A stretch of 64,000 nucleotides of DNA from Nostoc sp. FACHB-280 (GCF_014697615.1 NZ_JACJSD010000022.1:1-64000); one strand, 5' to 3'. Shown: positions 17,209 to 26,441, numbered from the stretch's first letter. The notes: generated by a model not told the origin, from the letters alone. Translations and numbers: made by a program.

Positions 17209-18702
17209 ATGATTTCTGTCAAGCATTGGATTTCTGGATTTAGTCTTTCCCTGGTCACTGCCATAGTTAGTGTTACAGGATCAGCCACAACTGCTAGTGC
17301 AGTTTCTTTGGTTAATGGCATCACAATTCCTGGTGGTAGTACAGATTTATCTGCTTCTAGTACGAATAGCGCCAACACTAATCGCCTGGGATTTTTCTCT
17401 GACCTGTACTACGATCGCTCCAATAATGTGTACTATAGCCTCGCCGATCGCGGCCCCGGTGGTGGTGTCATCAGCTACAACCCACGAGTGCAGAAATTTT
17501 CTTTGGATGTTGACCAAAATACAGGAGCTATCAGTAATTTCCAGTTACTAGACACGATTATCTTCACCCAAAATGGTCAAAATTTTAACGGATTAAATCC
17601 CGGAATCCTCAATGGAAATGCCAGCCTTCTTGGTCGCAGTTTTGACCCAGAAGGATTTGCGATCGCCCCGAATGGGAATTTCTACGTTTCCGATGAATAT
17701 GGCCCCTCTGTCTACGAATTTAGCCCGACTGGTTCTTTTATCCGGGCATTTAACACCCCCAGTAATCTGATCCCCAGACAAAGTGACAATACAATTAACT
17801 ACGTTGATGGTCGTCCCACAATTGCCACTGGTCGTCAAGACAATCGCGGCTTTGAAGGCGTAACCCTCAGCCCAGACGGTAGCCGCCTATTTGCCATGCT
17901 GCAAGACCCGTTAGTTAACGAAGGTTCCCCCGATGGACGGCGCAGTCGCAATTTACGGATAGTTGAATTTGACACCAACACCGGGAATAGTACTGCTCAA
18001 TACATCTATCAATTAGAAAGCTTGACAGATATTAATGCTCGTATTCCTGGAACAAGTGATGATTTTGGAGCTAATTCTCAAGGGCGCAATATTGGTATTA
18101 GCTCCATTACAGCCTTGAACAATAACGAATTTTTAGTCCTGGAGCGGGATAATCGTGGTGTGGGTGTGGAAGATCCCACAGGTGCGACTCCTGTTGCTAG
18201 TAAACGCATCTACAAAATTGATTTGACTGATGCAACCAACGTGGCTGATATTAGCTTGACAGGCATCAATGATTTACCTACTGAAATCACACCAGTCACT
18301 AAGATTTTGTTTGCTGATATTGCCGAATTTCTGAGAAATGCTGGACAACCCATTCCCGAAAAATTTGAAGGTTTGGCAATTGGGCCGCAACTTGCTGATG
18401 GTTCTTACGCCTTGATTGTGGGGACAGATAACGACTTCAGCGTGACCCAAAATGGACAGAATGTACAATTTGACGTGTGTACAGATGGGACTAACTTCTC
18501 TCAAGTCCCCATTGATAGCGGTTGTCCTACAGGACAGTCTTTAATTCCGACCTTTGTTTATGCCTTAAAAGCTAGTCAACAGGAATTAGCTGGATTTGTA
18601 CCACCAAAAAAAGTTCCTGAACCAACCACAACGGCGGGACTAATTTTACTGGCTGCTAGTAGTTTATTTGTGAAGCGACAGTTTAAATCTTTGCAAAAGT
18701 AA
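17209..18702 (+). CDS. Exported phytase-like esterase domain protein with PEP-CTERM anchor, 497 aa
   Basis: A Sec signal peptide (about residues 1-30, ending TTASA) precedes a large beta-propeller-like domain of the 'esterase-like activity of phytase' type: RLGFFSDLYYDRSNNVYYSL, ADRGPGGG, FDPEGFAIAPNGNFYVSDEYGPSVYEF-type repeats and NRGFEGVTLSPDG. The extreme C-terminus is a PEP-CTERM sorting signal: VPEP, a hydrophobic stretch (AGLILLAASSLFV) and basic KRQFKSLQK. Such proteins are processed by exosortase and reach the cell surface. The ATG at 17209 has AAGG seven bases upstream and is preferred to the GTG at 17188. The substrate is unknown. Confidence 0.85.
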   Translation: MISVKHWISGFSLSLVTAIVSVTGSATTASAVSLVNGITIPGGSTDLSASSTNSANTNRLGFFSDLYYDRSNNVYYSLADRGPGGGVISYNPRVQKFSLDVDQNTGAISNFQLLDTIIFTQNGQNFNGLNPGILNGNASLLGRSFDPEGFAIAPNGNFYVSDEYGPSVYEFSPTGSFIRAFNTPSNLIPRQSDNTINYVDGRPTIATGRQDNRGFEGVTLSPDGSRLFAMLQDPLVNEGSPDGRRSRNLRIVEFDTNTGNSTAQYIYQLESLTDINARIPGTSDDFGANSQGRNIGISSITALNNNEFLVLERDNRGVGVEDPTGATPVASKRIYKIDLTDATNVADISLTGINDLPTEITPVTKILFADIAEFLRNAGQPIPEKFEGLAIGPQLADGSYALIVGTDNDFSVTQNGQNVQFDVCTDGTNFSQVPIDSGCPTGQSLIPTFVYALKASQQELAGFVPPKKVPEPTTTAGLILLAASSLFVKRQFKSLQK

Positions 18703-18714
18703 ATAAATTATTTT

Positions 18715-18737
18715 TTGGGTGGGTACTGCCCACCCAA
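18715..18737. terminator. GC-rich hairpin between convergent genes
   Basis: TTGGGTGGG pairs with CCCACCCAA around a 5-base loop, 12 bases after the phytase-like gene stop and 15 bases before the end of the DUF3318 gene. It lacks a long T tract on either strand, so termination strength is uncertain. Confidence 0.6.
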
Positions 18738-18752
18738 GATAATTCTTTGTAG

Positions 18753-19397
18753 TTACAGTCCGCTATCTTCGGGAGTGCGAGATTTAGCTTTTGCCTTGTT
18801 GGCGCTGCGTTTGAGGGCAGAAAGTCGTGCTTCATAACGAGACCGTTGGCGTTTGCTGGGAGTAGTATCAATTAAGGTTTTCAAGGCACTACCGAGACTC
18901 TTGTAAGCATTGGGGAGACTGTAACCAAAACGAGTTGCTAGTGCGATCGCTTTTTCATCAGCATCCAGCAATTCTCGCATTTGCTTTTCACCATTATTTT
19001 TTTGATAAAGTCGCCAACCAGAAACGCCACATAGCGCCAAGGCTAACACCAGCAACAATCCATCTTGTACCCACAATTCACCCACAGCACCGCCTAAACC
19101 AATAGCCAATGCTGCCATTTCCCAACCATCTTTGGGAATTGTGTCCATTTGAATGCGGGCAACTTCATGCCAGAACAGCAGATTACGCTGATCCATTGCG
19201 AGAGCATCCCATTTCACCAAGTCAATTTGAATTTCTACTTGGTCTTTACCAATTTCTTCGCTGCGGATCAGGGGTGGATTGACCTCAGTTGTGCCTTCAA
19301 CTGTGACCCAGCTTTGCAATTCTGGTGGTAATAAGCCTTTTAATCGCCGGAGTTCACTCATTTCTGCTTTGGCAGAGGAGGTTGCATAGGATGTCAT
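18753..19397 (-). CDS. DUF3318 family cyanobacterial protein, 214 aa
   Basis: The protein opens with an SSAKAEMSELRRLKGLLPPELQSWV segment typical of the cyanobacterial DUF3318 family. One or two hydrophobic segments lie in the middle (about residues 93-125, AALAIGLGGAVGELW and GLLLVLALALCGVSG). The C-terminal half is charged and helical with a very basic end. The string LLFWHEVARIQ shows a His-Glu pair but not a full HExxH metalloprotease motif. Probably an inner- or thylakoid-membrane protein; role unknown. The ATG is at 19395-19397. Confidence 0.8.
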   Translation of the reverse strand: MTSYATSSAKAEMSELRRLKGLLPPELQSWVTVEGTTEVNPPLIRSEEIGKDQVEIQIDLVKWDALAMDQRNLLFWHEVARIQMDTIPKDGWEMAALAIGLGGAVGELWVQDGLLLVLALALCGVSGWRLYQKNNGEKQMRELLDADEKAIALATRFGYSLPNAYKSLGSALKTLIDTTPSKRQRSRYEARLSALKRSANKAKAKSRTPEDSGL

Positions 19398-19474
19398 AAA
19401 ATCCAGCCCTAGAAAATTTCAGTATATAGAGAGGGTATCACTTTGGAGTATAGCTATTTAAGTGGTGATCCGCC

Positions 19475-20032
19475 TCAGTCACTTGGAAAAGTCCCCCGCT
19501 TTTTTCTGGCCTCCATCGCCTTTTCTAACAGTTCCAGTAAACCGGGTGCTTCTTCCTGAATCGTGAGTAACATTCTTTCGCCAATTTCCACGTTTCCAGG
19601 ATCTTCCCCTGTAGCCATTACTTCTTTCAACCGCGGAATAGCTATACCATCAACAATTTGAATTAATCCACTCAAACAACGTTGAAATTGCTTTTCTGTC
19701 AAAATCGAGTCTTCCAGGGGAAATTCAATAATCGCCCGGATTTCGCCATCAGATGGGTCATATTCCCATTGCAGCATTTTGGTTTCCCAAGAAATGGCTA
19801 ACATAGTCTGGAGAATTACCGCTTTGTAAGGATGGTCTTGCACTCCAGCCAAAACTTGAGGCGCAAAAATGCGGAAAAACTTTCCCTCCTCATCCAGTTG
19901 AACAACTATCAGAAAATCTTCTAGGTTATCAGCTTCCACCCCTGTGATAATACGGTCTTCTTCATCATCAAAGCGGTAGTCCCAACCTAGTTTGTCTAAG
20001 TAACTGGCAATCTGTTCGAGATTTGCTCCCAT
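19475..20032 (-). CDS. YbjN/type III chaperone-like domain protein, 185 aa
   Basis: A soluble acidic protein: EQIASYLDKLGWDYRFDDEED, then LVVQLDEEGKFFRIFAPQ and LEYDPSDGEIRAIIEFPLED-type strands. This alternation of helix and sheet matches the YbjN-like sensory-chaperone fold common in cyanobacteria. The ATG at 20030-20032 has GAGG at the right distance; the open frame extends 44 codons upstream without signals, and I reject that extension. Function unknown. It lies 77 bases from the DUF3318 start on the same strand, so the two may be co-transcribed. Confidence 0.75.
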   Translation of the reverse strand: MGANLEQIASYLDKLGWDYRFDDEEDRIITGVEADNLEDFLIVVQLDEEGKFFRIFAPQVLAGVQDHPYKAVILQTMLAISWETKMLQWEYDPSDGEIRAIIEFPLEDSILTEKQFQRCLSGLIQIVDGIAIPRLKEVMATGEDPGNVEIGERMLLTIQEEAPGLLELLEKAMEARKKRGTFPSD

Positions 20033-20533
20033 AAAAGCCTCGTAAGAAATGGTGGAGCGGCTGTCACCAAAACTAGTGTAACCTGCTAGGGGTCTATGTT
20101 TAGGTTGATGTGGCGACTTCTGCTTGTTGAGAAGTATGCAATAAATTACTGCATAATTTCGCAATTTTTCGACTGATATGTCTAAATTCTATGAAATAAG
20201 AAAATGATGTTCGAGAAAGTACCCATAAGGACAAAATATTTTGCAATTTTTGTATCTCAATAATCAGTCTTTCAAGTAATAGCTAAAAACTCCAATATCA
20301 TGAGTCATAAAAAACCAGATAAATTGCCAATTTTTAGTAAAAAATATACCCCATTATTTTTTAATAAGTCGGTGTAATCAAGCTTAATGATCACCAAAAT
20401 CAAATAAAACTGCTCTACAACACAGGTGCTAAAAAACCTCCAAAAAGTTTTATATTACAAACATCGACTTATTTTTTACCAAAATATTGTAGTCGTCAAC
20501 ACATTTTTTAGGGTTTAATATTCACGAAAGTTT
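20033..20533. other. Divergent intergenic region, about 500 bases, no gene seen
   Basis: AT-rich region between the YbjN-like gene (-) and the amino-acid binding lipoprotein gene (+). It should hold both promoters. I checked for an NtcA-type GTA-N8-TAC site and saw none that was convincing. Confidence 0.45.
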
Positions 20534-21613
20534 ATGTGGAAATCAGCTTGGATTCTGGCGATCGCACCTTTAATCTTGACACTTGCTGCTTGTAGTAAAG
20601 AATCAGGCCAAACAGCAAATACAGCCACTACTCCTAGTAGTAGTTCTGCAACACAAGCAACTAGCAATCGTTGGAATACAATCAAAAGCCGTGGTCAATT
20701 GATTTGTGGTGTAAGTGGGGAAGTTCCAGGATTTAGTTTTGTAGCTACTGACGGTAAATACAGTGGGATCGATGTAGATATTTGCAGAGGTGTAGCAGCA
20801 GCTTTGTTTGATAACCCAGATGCAGTAGAATTTCGCAATCTCAATGCTAAAGAGAGATTTACAGCCCTCCAAACAGGCGAAGTCGATATTCTTAGCCGCA
20901 ATACCACTTGGACACTCAGTCGTGATACCTCAGTAGGTTTAGAATTTGCACCTGTTGTCTTTTATGACGGTCAAGCCATTATGGTTCGCAAAAATAGCAA
21001 TATTAAGTCCTTGGCAGACTTAAAAGACAAAGCAATTTGCGTGCAAACTGGTACAACTACCGAACAAAACTTAGCCGACCAGATGCGGAAACGCGGTATT
21101 ACTTACAAACCCGTTGTTTTTGAAGATGTGAATGTTACCTTTGCGACCTACGCTGAAGGTCGTTGTGATGGAATTACAGCCGACCGTTCTGCTTTAGTTG
21201 CACGAGGTTCACTCCTACCTAAACCGGAAGATAATGTCATTCTTGATGAAGTTATCTCCTCAGAACCTTTAGCACCAGCAGTCGCCAAGGGAGATACAAA
21301 GTGGGGTGATGTTGTCAAATGGGTAGTTTATTCCCTTGTTAAAGCCGAAGAATTGGGTATTAATTCTCAGAATGTCGCTCAATTTGCCAATAGTAATGAT
21401 CCAGATATTAAACGCTTTTTAGGTACAGAAGGCAACTTAGGTGAAGGACTCGGTTTAACTAACGATTTTGCAGCTAGAGTGATCAAACACGTTGGTAACT
21501 ACTCAGAAGTATACGATCGCAACCTCGGCCCCAAAACTAAACTCAATCTTGCTCGTGGCCAAAATCAACTCTGGTCAAAAGGCGGGTTACTTTATTCTCC
21601 ACCATTTAGATGA
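20534..21613 (+). CDS. Polar amino-acid ABC transporter substrate-binding lipoprotein, 359 aa
   Basis: A lipoprotein signal (LTLAAC lipobox, Cys20) is followed by a Ser/Thr-rich linker and a type II periplasmic binding domain: RGQLICGVSGEVPGFSF, YSGIDVDICRGVAAALF, EVDILSRNTTWTLSRD and KAICVQTGTTTEQNL. This is the BztA/AapJ/NatF-like group that delivers acidic and neutral polar amino acids to an ABC permease in the inner membrane. No permease or ATPase gene is next to it, so it must work with components encoded elsewhere. The ATG is at 20534. Exact substrate not determinable here. Confidence 0.9.
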   Translation: MWKSAWILAIAPLILTLAACSKESGQTANTATTPSSSSATQATSNRWNTIKSRGQLICGVSGEVPGFSFVATDGKYSGIDVDICRGVAAALFDNPDAVEFRNLNAKERFTALQTGEVDILSRNTTWTLSRDTSVGLEFAPVVFYDGQAIMVRKNSNIKSLADLKDKAICVQTGTTTEQNLADQMRKRGITYKPVVFEDVNVTFATYAEGRCDGITADRSALVARGSLLPKPEDNVILDEVISSEPLAPAVAKGDTKWGDVVKWVVYSLVKAEELGINSQNVAQFANSNDPDIKRFLGTEGNLGEGLGLTNDFAARVIKHVGNYSEVYDRNLGPKTKLNLARGQNQLWSKGGLLYSPPFR

Positions 21614-21847
21614 AGTATCAAGTGTGAAACTGCATATAACAAACAAGAATTTCTTGTTAGGTCGCTATGACGAAGGTTACACCAATCCCTAGTTAATTCT
21701 CACTGAATTTACCGCCTGAAGTTAGGAATTGAAACAGATGCTTATCCAGAGTCGCCCAGATCAGTAGACGTTCTGTTTGGCTACTCTTAAGCTACCTTCG
21801 TCATCACCGCCACAGTTTACAAATACCCCAGCATTAACTGTAAATCT

Positions 21848-22105
21848 TCAGGTGGATTTAGGTGGTGTGGATGAATAGTTAGCGATCGCCGCAATATAAA
21901 CTAAATGCACTAACAACACTATTGCCCAACCTGCTGTTAAAAACGGCAACCATTCCCATTTAGCGGCTTTCAGGTTATGGAAGAACCACAGACCAGAATT
22001 AATTGTCGCAGCTACAGCAACATGAACAGCAAAATTCATCCGGTCATCTATTCTACGAAATTCAGGATCATTGCGATCGGGTTTGCGAGGCCAACGAGGA
22101 GGCAT
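21848..22105 (-). CDS. 2TM-domain membrane protein, 85 aa
   Basis: A short protein with a charged N-terminus (PRWPRKPDRNDPEFRRIDDRMN) and two hydrophobic segments (about residues 24-40 and 52-75). This matches the small 2TM-domain family often found alone or fused to regulators. The ATG at 22103-22105 has AGGAGG directly upstream. Role unknown. Confidence 0.78.
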   Translation of the reverse strand: MPPRWPRKPDRNDPEFRRIDDRMNFAVHVAVAATINSGLWFFHNLKAAKWEWLPFLTAGWAIVLLVHLVYIAAIANYSSTPPKST

Positions 22106-22196
22106 AAATATTTGTTACAAATTTGAATACACTTGATTATTTTAAGGTGTCAGGATGCAAAGCTGTTAAATCTTTGTGAGATCAACCACAATAAAT

Positions 22197-22580
22197 TTAA
22201 CTGAAAGAACTTTTGTAAGCAGACTCTATAGTTCTTAACAACTCTGGAATGTCATAGGGTTTAGCAATAAAATGAGCAATTCCCAAAGAAGAAGCTAATT
22301 CGTCTAGATAACCATGTGCTGTGGCTAAAACCACCGCTATTTTTATCCCCTGCGCTTGGAGGCGTTGATATACTTCAATCCCTGAGAGCTTGGGCATTCT
22401 ATTATCTAAAATTAGTAAATCTGGTTGCTCCTGAATCACTGTTTCTAAGGCTTCTTCACCATTTCTTGCTTCTTTTACCTCCCAACCTTCCTCTTCCAAC
22501 AGAAAACTCAGCATAGCTCGACTATCATCATCATCATCGGCAATGAGGATTTTGCGTTTATCTGTATTGTTACTGTTCAT
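22197..22580 (-). CDS. CheY-like response regulator receiver, 127 aa
   Basis: A single receiver domain: acidic pocket DDDDD at residues 15-19, phospho-acceptor Asp59 in LLILDNRMP, switch Thr87 in LATAH and Lys107 in AKPYD. There is no output domain. Its start overlaps the end of the GAF/pseudokinase gene by 11 bases (22570-22580), so the two are translationally coupled. An active histidine kinase must phosphorylate it unless the upstream protein does so in an unusual way. Confidence 0.93.
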   Translation of the reverse strand: MNSNNTDKRKILIADDDDDSRAMLSFLLEEEGWEVKEARNGEEALETVIQEQPDLLILDNRMPKLSGIEVYQRLQAQGIKIAVVLATAHGYLDELASSLGIAHFIAKPYDIPELLRTIESAYKSSFS

Positions 22581-23775
22581 CTTTGATTTTTGTGATTGGT
22601 AGATAGATAACCTGGGAAGTTGATATTGATGGAGAGATATTTAAGCCAGAATTAACTATGAAACTGATTTGCGCTAATTCAGAGTGAGAAATTACCTTAA
22701 CTACTACTTTTACTATTCCATTCTTCCCAGCAGAATCAAAAGCTTGCAGAAAATAATGTAGCAATTGGCGTAAAAGGCTTCGGGGATCAGCCACTACTGT
22801 GATTGGTTCATACCAGTCAGTAACTACTTGTACCTGACGAATGACAGCTTCGTTAGAAAGAAGATCCACTAAATCAGATATATAAGCAGTTAAGCAAACA
22901 GGTTGGAGTGTACCAATCTCGAAGGATGCTAAATTGCGCCAAATTTCCGCACGACGGCGAAATATTTGAATTGATTGTTCAGCTTGACGTAGCAATTGTA
23001 TCGCGTAGTCTAAACGGTTAACTGCTACCATCCGCGAAATGACTTCCATTTTTAAGCGTGCAGCCTGATTTGCTTGGATGATATCTTGACGTAATTCTTC
23101 GAGTGGTTGGTATTCGTTAGGGTTAGACTCTAAAACTCGCCGCACATCTTTTTCTAAGTGGGCGATTAATAATTCTGCTTCAATACCATGAGAAGCACAT
23201 AGCAATATTTCTTTTAAGCGTTGTCTAGCATCTGCACGCCGGAGGGAGATACTCAAAACTCCAATAATTTCTTGTTTGTCATCCCGTAGAGGAATTCCCT
23301 GACAAGTGAACGGATGAAACCCATCAATAAAATGTTCGGCACTAATAATTTCTATATAATCTGCTTCTGCTAATGGCGTACCAATACCATTGGCACCTGC
23401 TACAGCTTCTGATAGCAAGGAACCAGGCCCCGGAAAAGGTTCTGGCCCTTGTACAGTTTGTTTATCACCCACAACATCGAGTAAAATCGCATCACTGTTA
23501 CCCAACATCACTGCATGGCGATCAGTCCCAGCTGCTTGTGAGAGCATCCGAATATAAGGTGCAGCAATTTGAATTAAAGTTTGCTTTTTCTCGATTAAAC
23601 GCTCTGTATCTAGGATTGATAGTTTTTCCGCTTGCAGAGCCTGAGAGTTAGCACCTTGGAGATGCGATCGCTCCCAAGCACGATAAATGTTCGAGCGCAA
23701 CATTTCAGCGGGAATCGCACCAGTCGATTTGTATATGCGTCGAGCTTCTAAGACATCAATTTCTAGAGGGGACAT
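22570..23775 (-). CDS. AcoR/DhaR-like GAF sensor with degenerate kinase-like C-terminus, 401 aa
   Basis: The first 200 residues match the sensor half of AcoR/DhaR-type sigma54 activators: YRAWERSHLQGANS, a GAF region with GANGIGTPLAEADY, AEHFIDGFHPFTCQGIPLRDD and IGVLSISLRRADAR. No AAA+ domain follows. The C-terminal half has a helical stretch (about 225-285), then a region shaped like a histidine-kinase ATPase (VCLTAYISDLVDLLSN, LLRQLLHYFLQAFDSAGKNG). It lacks the phospho-His, the N-box Asn and the DxGxG glycines, so it looks like a pseudokinase. It is coupled to the receiver gene downstream. The signal is unknown. Confidence 0.8.
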   Translation of the reverse strand: MSPLEIDVLEARRIYKSTGAIPAEMLRSNIYRAWERSHLQGANSQALQAEKLSILDTERLIEKKQTLIQIAAPYIRMLSQAAGTDRHAVMLGNSDAILLDVVGDKQTVQGPEPFPGPGSLLSEAVAGANGIGTPLAEADYIEIISAEHFIDGFHPFTCQGIPLRDDKQEIIGVLSISLRRADARQRLKEILLCASHGIEAELLIAHLEKDVRRVLESNPNEYQPLEELRQDIIQANQAARLKMEVISRMVAVNRLDYAIQLLRQAEQSIQIFRRRAEIWRNLASFEIGTLQPVCLTAYISDLVDLLSNEAVIRQVQVVTDWYEPITVVADPRSLLRQLLHYFLQAFDSAGKNGIVKVVVKVISHSELAQISFIVNSGLNISPSISTSQVIYLPITKIKDEQ

Positions 23776-24228
23776 AAACAGTCAACATCCCTTAGCTGAT
23801 CAATTTCAGCTTGATACTTTTATCTTAAGTTGTTATAGCAACTTTTTGATAACGCGCAAATTCTCTTACTAACCTCAATACCAAAGTAAACTTCTGTAAC
23901 AGAAAGGCTTAATTGCTGATTTATTCTTGAGTTTTTTGTGATTAATTTATTATCAAAAATATTTAAAAATCTCTATTTTGTTGAGAAAAATTAGGAATTT
24001 TATAGTTCACAAAAACAAAATTATTTAATATTATATTTGCAAATTTTTATTTATAAATCCAATAAATATCTTAAAGTCCAAATATCCAATATTATCAGTA
24101 ATACATCAACCATTTGGGTGACATCTGAATTTATTTGTGTCAGCAATCATTCTCCTATTTGATAGAGGAAGCCAATAAATCAAGTGGTGAATATGGTAAT
24201 AACCATAAAATGTAGGTAGGTGGCAGCA
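23776..24228. other. Divergent intergenic region, about 450 bases, no gene seen
   Basis: Very AT-rich DNA between the GAF/pseudokinase gene (-) and the DUF2795 gene (+). No ORF with coding character, strong hairpin or known riboswitch was seen. Promoters for both flanking genes should lie here. Confidence 0.45.
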
Positions 24229-24426
24229 ATGGCTAAGGCAAACCCAGTAGAAATTCAAAAACACTTAAAGGGAATGGATTATCCGGCAAGTAAGCAAGAA
24301 TTAGTTCAACATGCTCAAAAGCAAGGAGCAGATCGCAAAGTTCTATCATTATTAGAACAACTGCCAGATAATGAAGAGTTTGAAAATCCCACCGATGTCA
24401 ATAAAGCCATAGGTGAGATTGAATAG
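24229..24426 (+). CDS. DUF2795 family protein, 65 aa
   Basis: A small soluble protein with the DUF2795 pattern: NPVEIQKHLKGMDYPASKQELVQHA, then LSLLEQLPDNEEFENPTDVNKAIGEI. Full length for the single-domain family. The ATG at 24229 is preferred to the GTG three codons upstream; AGGTGG lies close upstream. Role unknown; similar small proteins are often stress-associated. Confidence 0.82.
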   Translation: MAKANPVEIQKHLKGMDYPASKQELVQHAQKQGADRKVLSLLEQLPDNEEFENPTDVNKAIGEIE

Positions 24427-24545
24427 ACTAGTATTCAATGATTTGTGCAAGACTTTTTTGGCTGTCATTAGTGATTTATTCTGTGTAATTACAAATGACT
24501 AAGAACAACTGACTAAAGACAGCCATAACGCAAAATCTCTCTAAT

Positions 24546-25055
24546 TTATAGTTCCGATGCAGAATAATCTCCAGATTTCCCACCACTTTTACTAATTAAA
24601 TAAATTGACTCAATTTGAATCGACTTTTCTAAAGCTTTCGCCATATCGTATAAAGTCAACGCCGCAACAGACACAGCCGTTAAAGCTTCCATCTCCACAC
24701 CAGTTTCCGCTTTGGTTCTAACCGTAGCTTGGATGTGATAACCAGGTAATTGAGAATCGGGGGTAATTTCCACAGTCACCTTCTGCAATGGCAGGGGATG
24801 ACACAAGGGAATTAAATTCGATGTTTGTTTGGCAGCCATAATCCCAGCTATCCGCGCCGTGGCTAACACATCGCCTTTAGGCGTATTACCCTCCTGAATG
24901 GCATTGAACGTTTCTCGCAGCATCCGCACCTTGGCAACGGCAACAGCTTGGCGGACTGTAGACGCTTTGCCAGAAACATCTACCATCTGTGCTTGTCCTT
25001 GGGAATCTAGATGACTTAACTCGGCAGAAAAATTTTTTTGAGAATTGTCTTGCAT
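24546..25055 (-). CDS. moaC: Cyclic pyranopterin monophosphate synthase MoaC, 169 aa
   Basis: Acts with MoaA in the first step of molybdenum cofactor synthesis, forming cyclic pyranopterin monophosphate. Hallmarks seen: [56 protein letters not shown] and [11 protein letters not shown]. Family length is 155-170. The ATG at 25053-25055 is 37 bases from a divergent tRNA gene. MoaA and other moa genes are not in the window. Molybdenum cofactor is needed for nitrate reductase in cyanobacteria. Confidence 0.96.
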   Translation of the reverse strand: MQDNSQKNFSAELSHLDSQGQAQMVDVSGKASTVRQAVAVAKVRMLRETFNAIQEGNTPKGDVLATARIAGIMAAKQTSNLIPLCHPLPLQKVTVEITPDSQLPGYHIQATVRTKAETGVEMEALTAVSVAALTLYDMAKALEKSIQIESIYLISKSGGKSGDYSASEL

Positions 25056-25092
25056 TGTTAGGGAAGATGGTGCTAATATATTTTTCTGGCAG

Positions 25093-25166
25093 GGGCGTGT
25101 AGCTCAGTGGACTAGAGCACGTGGCTACGGACCACGGTGTCGGGGGTTCGAATCCCTCCTCGCCCG
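25093..25166 (+). tRNA. tRNA-Arg (anticodon ACG)
   Basis: Cloverleaf: acceptor GGGCGTG with CTCGCCC (one T-T mismatch at pair 6-67), D arm GCTC/GAGC, anticodon stem CGTGG/CCACG around loop CTACGGA giving anticodon ACG, T arm GGGGGTTCGAATCCCTC and discriminator G. The wobble A is normally edited to inosine by TadA to read CGN codons. CCA is not encoded. Confidence 0.96.
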
Positions 25167-25182
25167 TTAAATAAAGTAAAAG

Positions 25183-25227
25183 AGCAAAAGGCAAAAAGAT
25201 TATATTCTATTGCCTTTTGCTTTTTTT
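25183..25227 (+). terminator. Terminator of tRNA-Arg(ACG)
   Basis: AGCAAAAGGCAA pairs with TTGCCTTTTGCT around a 15-base loop, followed by a run of T residues. A typical intrinsic terminator, 16 bases after the tRNA. Confidence 0.88.
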
Positions 25228-25572
25228 AATTCATAATTTATTATGCCTTAAGAGATAAGGTATATCTGCAAAATAGTGGAATAATATTAATGAATTCTAA
25301 TAAGAATGCGGTCTATTCAATAGAGATGTATACCAAAAACTCAAGTTGTGATATTATTTATCGTGTTTAATAAAAATTAAAATTTTTGATTTTACAATAG
25401 AATTTAAACTTAGGCAAAGCAAAAAAATACGCCTAATGCTTACCCCCTGAAAACCAAATTTATCGAAAAATTAAATCACTAATGCCAAAAAAATTGGTAC
25501 TTACTTTTTTTATTTATATAAATATTCTTTATAAAGATTTCATCATATAGTTAATATTTCAAGAGGCATAGT
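25228..25572. other. Intergenic region, 345 bases, no gene seen
   Basis: AT-rich upstream region of the sucrose phosphatase gene, with several TATATAAAT-like strings near 25518. It may hold the promoter. No repeat or ORF is evident. Confidence 0.45.
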
Positions 25573-26322
25573 GTGAAACAGTTTCTTTTTATCACGGATC
25601 TGGACTATACACTTGTAGGTGATGACGATGCAATGGCAAAACTAAATCAGCAGCTAGAATTGCATCGTCAGCAACACGGTACTAAAATTGTTTATTCAAC
25701 TGGTCGCTCACCTTTTCTTTATCAAAAACTTGCAGCAGAAAAAACCCTATTAGCGCCAGATATACTTGTTTGTTCTGTAGGGACAGAAATTTATATCAAT
25801 GGTAGTCAAGACCCAGATGCCAGATGGTCTGATAAACTGTCTCAAGCTTGGGATAGAAATTTAGTAAAAACAATATCTGCAAATTTTACTGAATTGAAAC
25901 CTCAACCAGAAAGTGAACAAAGAGATTTTAAAGTTAGCTATTTTTTGGATGAAAAAATAGCTGGAAAAATCGTACCAGAGTTAGAACGTGCTTTGTTAGA
26001 GCAAGGATTAGATATTCAAGTTATTTATAGCGGTGGACAAGATGTAGATATTTTGCCACGTCATGCAAATAAAGGTATGGCAATGACCTTTGTACGACAA
26101 CATTTAGAAATAGATGTAGCAAAAACCGTTGCTTGTGGAGATTCGGGTAACGATATTGCTTTGTTTGCTAACAGGAAAGAGAAAGGTATTATTGTCGGTA
26201 ATGCCAAACAGGAACTTCTAGATTGGCATAAGGCTAACCCAAATCAAAATCGTTATTTAGCAACAGCCAAGTTTGCCAGTGGTATTGCAGAAGGATTGCA
26301 GCATTTTGGATTTCTGGAGTGA
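25573..26322 (+). CDS. sppA: Sucrose-6-phosphate phosphatase, 249 aa
   Basis: HAD-superfamily phosphatase: motif I DLDYTL at residues 9-14 with nucleophile Asp9, motif II Ser/Thr in YSTGRSPF, Lys in HANKGMAM, and motif IV GDSGNDIALF. The cap sequence with ICSVGTEIY-like strands and DVDILPRHANKG fits the sucrose-phosphatase subfamily, which releases sucrose from sucrose-6-phosphate made by sucrose-phosphate synthase. The start is GTG at 25573 with AGAGG suitably upstream. Sucrose is a compatible solute and a carbon carrier to heterocysts. A related sugar-phosphate phosphatase activity cannot be excluded. Confidence 0.85.
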   Translation: MKQFLFITDLDYTLVGDDDAMAKLNQQLELHRQQHGTKIVYSTGRSPFLYQKLAAEKTLLAPDILVCSVGTEIYINGSQDPDARWSDKLSQAWDRNLVKTISANFTELKPQPESEQRDFKVSYFLDEKIAGKIVPELERALLEQGLDIQVIYSGGQDVDILPRHANKGMAMTFVRQHLEIDVAKTVACGDSGNDIALFANRKEKGIIVGNAKQELLDWHKANPNQNRYLATAKFASGIAEGLQHFGFLE

Positions 26323-26387
26323 TTAACTGAAGAATGAAAAAACTGATTTTGGCAATGATGTCTGAATTTTAATTTTTTAGAGATTTG

Positions 26388-26413
26388 TAGAGAAGCAAAA
26401 TTTTGCTTCTCTA
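26388..26413. terminator. Perfect 26-base palindrome between convergent genes
   Basis: TAGAGAAGCAAAA (26388-26400) pairs exactly with TTTTGCTTCTCTA (26401-26413). It lies between the sucrose phosphatase (+) and MFS (-) genes. A GTAGAGAAGC-type stem at a convergent junction fits a two-way terminator, although T runs are short. Confidence 0.65.
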
Positions 26414-26441
26414 AACTTCAAAACTTTTCAGCGACAAACAT

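Noticed and set aside
24886-25194. 102-codon minus-strand frame across tRNA-Arg and moaC
   Set aside because: It runs antisense through a tRNA and in the wrong frame of moaC.
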